Assembly (NCBI RefSeq): GCF_963678635.1
Contig: NC_087062.1
Location: 31,334,833 to 31,398,832, forward strand
From: Symsagittifera roscoffensis
Taxonomy: Eukaryota > Xenacoelomorpha > Acoela > Convolutidae
DNA: 64,000 nucleotides
Reading direction: 5' to 3'
Under the pieces are notes generated by a model, which was not told the DNA's origin, did no database searches, and saw nothing but the letters and a program-made list of their open reading frames with translations. The translations under genes and the position numbers were made by a program. The first letter of the stretch is position 1. The number at the start of each line of letters is the position of its first letter. Shown here piece by piece: positions 55,690 to 64,000 of the stretch.

Positions 55690-56088
55690 GATCGAGAAAC
55701 ACAAGTGGTTTGCGACGCGAGCCGTGAAGGGATCGGGTGTGCCTTAGAACAAGAGACCCCGGATGGTTGGGCAACGGTTGCCTATGCATCGCGCTTTCTA
55801 AATACATCCGAAAACAAGTACTCGGTAAATGAATTAGAACTCCTGGCGGCGGTTTGGGCAATTGAACATTTCAAATTTTACCTATACATCAGACGATTTA
55901 CGCTAATCTCCGATCATCAAGCACTAATTAGATCATTACAACGCAACAAAAATCATCAAATCTACCAAAGTAGACTCACAAGGTGGATAGATCGCTTTGT
56001 ACCATACGATGTTGTTATTAAACACTTATCGGGTAGCAAAATGGGCCTAATTGACCATGTGTCACGCCATCCAGTGGTTAAACAATAG
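55690..56088 (+). pseudogene. Gypsy RNase H
   Basis: RNase HI-type domain that removes element RNA from the RNA/DNA hybrid. The motifs are VCDASREGIGCAL (first aspartate), YASRFLNTSENKYSVNELELLAAVWAIEHFKFYL (catalytic glutamate) and FTLISDHQAL (aspartate). It is the best-preserved domain of the element, and the frame is open for about 130 codons up to TAG 56086-56088. Confidence 0.9.
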
Positions 56089-56794
56089 ACCCCAGCGTAT
56101 AGGGATGAAAATTTCGTGGTAGCACTAATCGACGACTTTATAGCATAGCACATTTTCAAATATCGCTGACCTCTAATCCAAACGGATTTCGAGGCACGCA
56201 ATTGTTCAACCGGAACGAAAAGTATACCGCTTCAAATTCGATTGCAACACAAACAACAATCGCTGTGAAAAGGCAATTCAGCTGTGTTAAATTTGATCAA
56301 TTTTCTAACTCAAACGCAAATCGACAATTAAAGATAGGAATGTCCTCACCTCCATTTAGACGCATCATGCAAAAATTCCACAGTGGCACACAAACCGATC
56401 TAACATTTCCTCCAACGAAGTTTGCATCGTTTAACAATTTACAGCAACCGTTTCTCAAGACCTCACAATGAGCGACACAATCCAACAGGTTTTACCATCT
56501 GAAGATAGCCTGACGTTCGGGAGAGTAGAAAATATCAGAGCGGACATAATTTGCCAGACGATGGAGGAGACAAGCTACCAATGCCAAACAATCGCCACGG
56601 AGGAATAAGACGTCCCCATGTATCGAAATAATCTCAGAAGGATACATGACAGTAATTTAATCGCAGCAGCAAGGAAAATGGGCCGGAACATACAGCCATT
56701 ACCTAACATAGTGATGACACAGAAATGAGACTCACTCAAATCCTGTTATGGCTCATATTTCCATAACGACTTTCGGTCAAAGACAACATCCTTT

Positions 56795-57360
56795 TATACG
56801 ACGATAGGGCAGTCATACCAAGACAGCTACGACCAATCCTTGTGGACTCAGTTGGAACACCCTGTGGGATGGTAGAAGCCGCAGGATACGTTTGCTATCC
56901 GTAACTCCTGTGGGATATTGTAGCAACCGCTCAAAATTGCATAGATTGCTGCTAAAAAGGTAAAAATCTCAAAGTCATATCGGGGAAAAACATTCCACAG
57001 AAGTAGACGCGGTCGTCCAACCCAACGGGGAAATCCAACTGTGTTTCGCCGGACCACTTCCGGACGAAAATAAAAAAGAGAAGTATATACTAGTAGGGGT
57101 TGATAGGGTCTCTAGGTTCCCGGCAGCAAAAGTAGTAACAAAAAACAAAGCGGAAACAATATTTCGCTTCATGCTAATACTTTTTGTTAATCATGTACTG
57201 ATGTACTGCAAAAAATTTGCACCCGTAGACAATCATCGCTCTATGGGCATGATTGAACGATTGATCCGGACTCTAAAAACGCGACTTTCAATCCTGAAGA
57301 AAGATACCTCAAAGAGACTATATAAGTTGGCATCCGATGTGGCCGAACTCATTAAGACTC
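56795..57360 (+). pseudogene. Gypsy integrase, internally deleted
   Basis: Starts with LLYDDRAVIPRQLRPI, the entry to the integrase zinc-binding region, whose His/Cys pairs are decayed. The catalytic core begins LCFAGPLPD...YILVGVDRVSRFPAAKVV (57030-57130), breaks near 57172, and jumps to DNHRSMGMIERLIRTLKTRL (57228-57290), the region with the catalytic glutamate (GMIER). The sequence between is missing. Confidence 0.83.
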
Positions 57361-57364
57361 TATG

Positions 57365-59278
57365 AAAAACACCAAGTGCTACTACATAAATTCATCCGTT
57401 TGTAGCCCAAATCGGGAGAAAACCAAACACGCCATTGAGCAATATTGGCATATCACCCAAACCGTCTACTCTATCTTGGGAAAATACCAAATTTGCCTGT
57501 GTAGACCAAAGACTAACAACGAAGCCGGCCCTGCTTGCAGAAGCCATGTGGGACAGTGAGAACATCAGCGAGGACGAGTTGGACCTTGTCTACCACCAAC
57601 GCCAAAAAAAAACATTTAATCCGCCAGCGGACGCACTCTCAGCCAGCCAATACACCAACTACGCTAGGAGAAACCGACATAATGCCAATCAGCAATCCAG
57701 AGAAGCAAGTCGGCAGCCAAACCGCCACAACCAAGATGCGCATCCAATTTGGATACCAGCGAAGAATTCGACCGACAACTCCTGAAGAAAATCCCAATAG
57801 GTGCGCACTTACCTTTATCTAACAAACCATACGATTTGATACATGTAAAACCTAGCACTCCTGAAAAAAAAAATCCTGAATGATCGTTTTAAGGGAGTGC
57901 AACGCACAAGTGACACAAAACTGGGGCAAAATAGAACAAGTGGCCCGGAAAACCGGTACCATCGCACGGAAAACTGAAAAACCAGTGATCTTCGGAGCGC
58001 AATTCAAAATCATAGAGAAACGCTGAATAATGAATTATTCACCACACACGCCGTGAATCCGCGAGGATCGAAAACAACCAATTGTCATTAGACACGATAG
58101 TCTTGCTTTCATAACAGACCCAAGGGTATACGGCAAATGTAGACCGGCGGCTCTTAAAGATTTTGTCGCATATAAACATTTACCTAGAGCTATACCACGT
58201 TTTTCAGTCACAATGGAGAAAACTCAAATGGAACGGGAACAAGCCAAACAAAGGACATCCACAAGCAAAGCCAAAAACCAAACAGCCGAAAGAACTAGAG
58301 CCAGCACCAAAAGACCTCTATCGAAAAACATCGAACAGATTATCTCCCAAACTCTAAACAGACAAGCTCTAGAGCCCCAAATTGACTCAAGCCGGTCATA
58401 AAAAAAGGCGAAAAAGGCTTGACGTGAAAGGCAACGACAGAGAGAAGAGGCATAAAAAGTAAAACCAACTGGAAAATGCAGCCCTACAAAAAAGGGTAGA
58501 GCGACAAATGAACAAGCAATCCCATTTGACTGCGACACTTCTATTTCCCTCTCCTCTGACTCAGAACTCATCCGGGAAACGCCATCGCCACAAAAACCAG
58601 CCGCCAAAAAGCTCGACAGCAAACGCACTCCGCAGGACTTCACACAGGACTGCCGCCGCTCTACCAGGGCCCGAACAAGTACGCTTAGCGGGAAATTTGG
58701 CAATGCCATCCCCATTAACCAAATTTATGACTAAAAAATGATCACCAAGAATGTAGTATGCCAAGTCTAGATAGAGCCGGCCAAGAGCCCAGTCGCCATA
58801 AGTGAGGAACCAGAAAAACAAATCGCCACAAGGGAGGAGCCAAACATGGAAATCGTCTCCGTGTCACTGTCCATAGAATGCACAGAGGTCCAATTGGATA
58901 TGCCAACACCGTAAAACGTTCGAGCAGACAATGAAGCAACGAAAAATATTTTGGCAAACACCGGCGTACTCAATTCCATAGACAACCATTGGTTCGCCTA
59001 AGGCCCCCAACTGCAGCCAGAAAGAGCAATTAGCTCAACATATGTCATTGTTCGACCACTAAAAGCTACCATATTTGACACAGCATTCCTGAAGAAGTTC
59101 GACACGTCAATGAGCATTCTCCAAACGATATCGCCTATCAAGAAAACAATGATTTTCCAAAGAGAACGAGAAAACAACGAGACACAAAAGAAACAATCTT
59201 CAAAAACAGATGACAATAAGACCAAAGACGAACAGAAGTAATCGCAGACGAAAAAACTTATGATGTAATCCTCATTTC
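57365..59278 (+). other. Gypsy region between integrase and 3' LTR
   Basis: About 1.9 kb with several short overlapping frames. 57435-57785 encodes a polar stretch (YHQRQKKTFNPPADALSASQ) that may be the integrase tail. Further on I read NILANTGVLNSI near 58950, loosely like a retropepsin box, but with stops on either side. Nothing here is recognisable with confidence, and I see no transmembrane envelope-type protein. Confidence 0.4.
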
Positions 59279-59290
59279 AAAGAAGGCGAA
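59279..59290 (+). promoter_or_regulatory. Polypurine tract
   Basis: AAAGAAGGCGAA (one pyrimidine) ends exactly where the 3' LTR begins. It is the expected site of plus-strand priming. Confidence 0.7.
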
Positions 59291-59645
59291 TCCTATCCGT
59301 ACCGATATGATAAGAATATCCATAGAAAAGATTAGATGTCCCAAAACAGAACATGAAACTATATTACTATATTAAGATAACTATCTGATGCTACAAGCAA
59401 TAACCAATTGGCATATATACTTAAACTATAGAAGTCTGATATAAATACGTACTTATTAAATTTATACAAATATGTACTAGTTATTATGAGTTTCTGTCAC
59501 GTGCTTTCGAGGTCAGATCCGGAAATCCTCACTCAGACCTAATTTTAACATTGAATTTAAGTTGATTGAACTCTTCTTATTTCTTAAGCATGATTTAGTC
59601 ATCTCTACATAGACTTAAGTTACGCACTGAACCGCGGGTATAACA
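59291..59645 (+). repeat. 3' LTR
   Basis: Runs from TCCTATCCGTACC to 'gggtataaCA', aligned along its whole length with 51252-51610. It is followed by GGCAC (59646-59650), identical to the five bases before the 5' LTR. Confidence 0.9.
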
Positions 59646-59650
59646 GGCAC

Positions 59651-59944
59651 GATCATACTGTTCACCTCACTGTCGCTTTTCAGCTTACCTTGCGGCATAA
59701 TCTGCTGCCAATTTTTGGTTTGCTAATTGTTGCCGATGGCATAAAACGGTTTTTCTTCAATGGAGACCCTATCCATCTGAGGTTCATTGGGGGTTTTATT
59801 CTCAATTGGTCATCTTCTCCCATGTTTCGATTTTATTGGCTCGCGGATAAAAGTGGTCTTTTTCGAATCAAGCCGCTGTCCTATTCAGAAGCCGTAGAAC
59901 TACAGCCGGCCAGGAAACGAACTTCATTCTCTTCCTCTAGATAG
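59651..59944 (+). pseudogene. Disrupted coding exon, right part
   Basis: The frame continues from the left part (51098-51251) with GAT directly after the target duplication. It stays open for 97 codons to TAG at 59942-59944. Readable stretches are VHLTVAFQLTLRHNLLPIFG, ADGIKRFFFNGDPIHLRFIG and FRFYWLADKSGLFRI. The protein is not recognised. It could also be part of an older element's coding region, so I call it a disrupted unknown exon. Confidence 0.5.
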
Positions 59945-60303
59945 CACACCTCAACGATTAAGAGTTTCCTCGGGGCGTAAGATTCCGATCTCAGCGCTCA
60001 GATTGATTGCCTTTCAAAACTCTAGAGATTGACGAGGACTCAACTAGTACAATTCATGGTTGAAGAGGAATCACTGTTGGTGTTATGTAATCGATGTTGC
60101 ACATTTCAACTTTATGCAGCTTAGTTTTGACATTTAAATTTTGCTTGTGTTTTTTTTTATCAAATTGATGTTTATTGAGGTTGTATCTATTTTTGTTCAT
60201 ATTGCTATAAAGACGCTATAATTTTTTACCTGAATTGGTGATGGCTTACCGAATTTGATATAATTTTCTGTCGCCTTATCTTCAATTAATTTTCACTCTA
60301 AGC

Positions 60304-60480
60304 CAGGGGCGGATCTAGGACTTTCATCGAAGAGGGGGCGGATTTTTTTAAAGTCGACCAATTTGATTTTCCGAGCTCCCCCAAAAGATTAAAAAGACCC
60401 CTCTTTGGTCAAATTTTCTGCGCCGAAGGTCAAATTTTCAAATTGGGTCGGCAGGGGGTCGTCATCGAAGTCTAAGCTGT
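60304..60480 (+). mobile_element. hAT-like MITE fragment
   Basis: CAGGGGCGGATCTAGGACTT, then 'gggggcggattttttt' and the 'gaccaatttgattttccgagctccccc' block shared with the 48451 copy. The right terminus is missing. Confidence 0.7.
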
Positions 60481-61572
60481 AAAGCCTATTTCGCAAACCT
60501 CATAATCAATATCCGCAACATGAATATTATGTTCGGGCAACAAGCACCAGTGGAAGGACTAAAAAAATCCTTGCAAAAAAAATCCTATCATACAATTACC
60601 ATTTATGAAAACTTTTTTTACATAATTTTTCTTTAAAATTTTTTTAAAAAGTTTCTTAGGCATGAATGAAATTGAAAGAGTTTCATTCATGTTTTAAATT
60701 TAAAAAAAACATTGGTGTCAATTTTTACAGAAAAGCTTTATTATATAAAAAAATGCTTTTCCATTGAATCAGAAATCATTCAAGAAAAGATTTCTAGGAA
60801 AAAAATTACATTTAAAATTAATGGTCATCAATTACTTTTTTCTAATAAAAAAGCTTGTCATAATTTTTGAGAAGAGATTTTTATGATTATCTATATTCGT
60901 TGTATGAAAATGATATGAAAAGCAGCATATTTTCTATTAAAAAAATTGAAATCAGAAATATTTAGAAAAGATTACTTAGGTAAGTTCAAATGAGCCTAAT
61001 TTGGTTTTCAGTTGAATAAAAACATAGCGGCCATCGGAATCAAAGGCAGATTTAGTGGGGGGAGGGGGTTGGGAGCGGACGCCTTTTTCCTCAGAAATTC
61101 GACCCCCTGCCGACCCAAAGAGTCGCCCAATTGCTACTTTTGAGGATATCCTTTTTGGCCGAACGACCCTAAAACTTTTCTAAAGGTGCATTTGGCGTCA
61201 ATATATGCTACTTTTGAGAAAGAACTCGCGCCCAAATCAGGTTTTTGACTAAATCTTTGATATAAGTTTTTGATTGAGACATATTATTATATTTTCAACT
61301 TGCATGGAGTCAAATCAAATGTCTATGCGCCAGCTGGCCAATCAATAATAACGTTATTTGCCTAATCTTTTTAAAAACTAATTTCTAAATTTTAGGTAGC
61401 ATTCAGCTAAACAAAAGCTCTTCATACAATTTCTTTTAACGAAATTGGTATGAAAAGCATGTTTTCTATTAAGAAAGTTTCAAATCAAAAATCTTTCGAA
61501 AAGAGTATTTAGGTAAGTTCAAATGAGCCTGAGTTGGTTTTTGGTTAATTACGAACATATTGGTCATCAAAG

Positions 61573-61955
61573 CCAGAGACGGATTTAGGGGTAGGCGGGC
61601 GGATGCCTCCTTAATACGGAATATAATATCCTGCCCGCCCAAAGGGTTCCCTTTCGGTATCTTTTAGGAAATCTCTTTTTGACCAAATAACCCTAAAAGT
61701 TTTTCTAAAGGCGCCTTTTGTGTTAATATATTACACATTTAAGGGGTAGTGCGGCGGAAAAAAAAATCAAAATTTTCGAAACAGTGTCCAAAAACGTGCC
61801 AAAAACTGTGTCAATTTTTTTGACCAAATAAAGTCTGTATAGTGTTCTGGAAGCGGTCGGAAACTCAATATGGTCGACTTAACAAATGTCGACAAAAATC
61901 TCGAAAAGGTTTTGAAAATCAGCTTGCCCGTAGAAATTTCTAGATCCGCCGCCGA
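61573..61955 (+). mobile_element. hAT-like MITE, decayed
   Basis: Left end cagagacggatttagggg; right end 'ctagatccgccgccg'. Internal blocks ('gaccaaataaccctaaaag', 'aaaggcgcctttt') match the copies at 61037 and 62461. The termini are degenerate and no target duplication is visible. Confidence 0.55.
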
Positions 61956-62460
61956 CCAAAACGAAGAAGTCAGAAACTAGTTTTATCGTTAAAGGAAAAA
62001 ACTTATTGTTTTTGATCAATCATCATCATCATTCACATTTACTTTGTTTGTTTCTAAGTAATGGAGATGTAATGCTTCTCGGAACTGTGCTTTGGATTTT
62101 CAGAACTGGACTTTGGAAAGGCGTCTTCAATTTGTCAGTTACTTTTAAGTTGTGGCAATCCTGGTGTTGGTTTTTTTCAGGAGTTTTTTTTGCTGTTTTT
62201 AAATAAAGGAGAGAAACATACAGAAAACCCAATAACAGCGGTTAAATTTCAAAAGTAATTTTGATAATTTTTATCTTCTGTTGAGGGAACGACACGTTGC
62301 GCTGGGTTAGGACTTGAATTTTGCCTCAATTGATTTTTTGTTATGAACAACAGACAATAGAGTATTTTTTTGAAATTTTGTCCTTGAAAAAACCATACCA
62401 TTCCGTTGAATCCAAAAAAAAATATCACTCAACTCTAAAGAATGGAAAAAAGCCAGTGAT

Positions 62461-62862
62461 CAGTAGCGGATTTAGGGGTAATGACTTGGGGAGGATGGCC
62501 CCTCAGGCATTCAATCCTTTGCCGACCCAAAGAATTCCCCTTGTTACTATTTTGAGATATCCAATTTTAGCTGAGAGACCCTAAAATTTTTCTAAAGGCG
62601 CCAAAATTTACTATTTTTGAGGAGGAATCGCTCGCAAAAGTGGTAGTTTTTCATCAAGTTTTTCCAAAAAGTGTCTAAAAGGTCTGGTTTTCAAAATTTT
62701 GCCAGCGGCTCGAAATTTACGACAAAAACAGTGTCTTTTTATGGCTTTGGGAGAGCTCGGAAAATCATATGCTCAACGAAAAAAAAAATCGACTAAATTT
62801 TTGAAAACTTTTTTTTCAAAATCCACCCCCCATCTTCAAGAAATTTTTAGATCCGCCCCTAC
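62461..62862 (+). mobile_element. hAT-like MITE
   Basis: Left end CAGTAGCGGATTTAGGGG, right end 'TTTTAGATCCGCCCCTA'. Length about 400 bp, like the 48451 copy, with the same internal order ('gccgacccaaagaattccc', 'accctaaaatttttctaaagg'). The flanks do not show a clear 8-bp duplication. Confidence 0.65.
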
Positions 62863-63539
62863 TTAATCATAAATTTTTTTTTCTATGGAGTTTTATTGAA
62901 ATTCATTATAAATTTTTTCCCCATTTTTATGATAAGCCTTCGGGACAGAATTTGGTTTCAATTTACTTTTTGTACGACGTAATTGCTCTTTTCATTAAAT
63001 ATATTATACTTGTTGATCAAGCGCAACTCATTCAAGGTGGAGTGGCATTGATTAAGTACTAAAGCATCGTTCAATTAAATGATACATTTGGTAACAGAAA
63101 GTTGAAAATCACGATCTGTAGAACTGGCTTTGCGTCCCTTCTCAGCCGAAACCCCAATCTCGTCGCGTCAGTGTGGCATCCATGATGGCACTTGACCTCA
63201 CATCAGGTCCGTACGGGTATGTGCGTCTTAATTTTTCACAAAAAAGTCTTAAGATTGTTCACGCTCAATTGCTTCCACGGTTGGACTTTCAGTTTTTTTT
63301 TTCAATTTAGCTTGCAAAATGAAGGTGTTCCAGCCACTTTGACGCACGTGTCAAAAACATTACAGACAACAAAAAAACATAACACAAGTCAATTGCCAAC
63401 TGAACAAAAATCAAGTCTCAACTAAATCAATTAAAATCAATTCCCAAAAAGGCCATTTGAGTTACTTTAGCAAACAGATCCAGTATTCATTCAGCTAAGT
63501 AGCCTTTTTTTCACACGACTTTTTTCACAGGACGAAAGT

Positions 63540-63840
63540 CAGACTACTTCATGGAAACAGGCACAAGCTCCAGCTCAACAGTTCTGGAAACGACTTCTAT
63601 CTACGCAAATACTTGCCTACCCTCTGCCAACGCCGAAAATGGACGAAGCCCGCTGATAACATACGACCAAGAGATCTAGTCTAGATTCTCGAAGACCTCA
63701 CCCCTCGCGGACTTTGGCCCCTGGGACGCGTACTCCGCACGTTTCCTGCTGCCGATGGAGTAGTAAGGTCTTGTAAAGTACATACCAACCATGGACACCT
63801 CACAAGATCCGTTATAAAACTCTTACTAGTTTAGGAGACT
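63540..63840 (+). pseudogene. BEL/Pao integrase C-terminal fragment
   Basis: In the frame starting near 63590 I read YLPTLCQRRKWTKPADNIRP, then DLV, a stop (TAG), ILEDLTPRGLWPLGRVLR, FPAADGVVRSCKVHT, and RSVIKLLLV. The pattern 'YLP-x-L-x-x-R-x-KW' followed by 'PRG-x-WP-x-GRV...DG-x-VR' is the conserved C-terminal end of BEL/Pao integrases. A frame change lies just upstream, where FWKR (63573-63584) is in another phase. The in-frame stop shows it is a relic. The rest of the element, if present, lies outside the window or has been lost. Confidence 0.82.
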
Positions 63841-64000
63841 AACTAAGCAGAAACCATCTCCGATCAACAGCAACTTCGTCAATGACAACAGTGCAAGATG
63901 CAGCAGAAAGACAGTAGATTCATCATCAGACCCATCATTACGGACAACTCTTTGACTGCGACTACTACTACTGACGACACACATGCCTTCGACAAAACGA

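Larger units (their letters stand above)
51252..59645 (+). mobile_element. Ty3/Gypsy LTR retrotransposon, degenerate
   Basis: An 8.4-kb element with both LTRs, a primer-binding site directly after the 5' LTR, a polypurine tract directly before the 3' LTR, and a 5-bp target duplication GGCAC at 51247-51251 and 59646-59650. Domain order is gag, protease, reverse transcriptase, RNase H, integrase, the Ty3/Gypsy order. Frames are broken in gag, RT and integrase. The protease has GTG where DTG is expected, and the RT box reads FFND instead of YxDD. A 1.8-kb unit is tandemly duplicated inside. The LTRs differ by roughly 15 percent by eye, so the insertion is old. Confidence 0.93.
59945..63510. other. 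Gene-free stretch with hAT-like MITE fragments
   Basis: No coding region is supported. 60304-60480 is the left part of a CAGGGGCGGATCTAGG element with no right end. 61037-61290, 61573-61955 and 62461-62862 are further relatives. 61440-61520 repeats 60880-60990 in part ('aggtaagttcaaatgagcct', 'gagtatttag'). Confidence 0.55.

Noticed and set aside
58224-58715. 163-codon minus-strand frame inside the Gypsy element
   Set aside because: It is antisense to the degenerate 3' region of the element and has no family motif. It is best read as a shadow frame.

Overview
The window is AT-rich animal nuclear DNA, almost certainly from an invertebrate. Spliced genes have GT-AG introns, one single-exon gene has a RING/B-box/MATH layout, and the repeat load is heavy and mixed: several LINE lineages, Ty3/Gypsy and BEL/Pao LTR elements, hAT-like elements, and several families of short non-autonomous repeats. 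I cannot place the species from the sequence alone.

Layout. 1-5120 holds no gene I recognise, only degenerate repeats. 5125-6796 is a frameshifted RTE-like LINE (+). 6800-10090 holds repeats, including a decayed tandem array at 7918-8290. 10203-11237 is an intronless TRIM37-like gene (+). 11240-16620 is dispersed repeats. 16624-44671 is the main gene, a complete RAD50 homologue in 12 coding exons (1316 codons), whose phases agree at every junction and whose ATPase and zinc-hook motifs are all present. Its exons total about 4 kb of 28 kb. The introns hold a hAT-like MITE (intron 1), a minus-strand jockey-like LINE (intron 7), a minus-strand CR1/jockey-type LINE (intron 8), a decayed hAT-like transposon, a tetranucleotide microsatellite and a 136-bp triplication (intron 9), and a nest of inverted and direct repeats (intron 10).

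Downstream of RAD50, 44850-51090 is repeats, including a hAT-like MITE with its target duplication (48451-48846) and a 20-bp palindromic array (49650-49833). 51252-59645 is a full-length but dead Ty3/Gypsy element with both LTRs, primer-binding site, polypurine tract and a 5-bp target duplication. It carries an internal 1.8-kb tandem duplication. It sits inside an open reading frame (51098-51251 plus 59651-59944) that stays open across the empty site, so it appears to have interrupted a coding exon of an unknown gene. 59950-63500 is gene-free with more hAT-like MITE fragments, and 63540-63840 is the C-terminal end of a BEL/Pao integrase.

The least ordinary signal is a dispersed family of about 0.65-1 kb. 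Copies start with a small hairpin (CTTGCGATTAGCAAG type) and end with the inverted octamer ATCGCAAG, followed by a GCGAAGCT/AGCTTCGC hairpin. At least four copies carry a tRNA-like A-box/B-box module about 115-135 bp from the left end. The asymmetric termini resemble Helentron-type non-autonomous elements, and the embedded tRNA-like module is an unusual combination.
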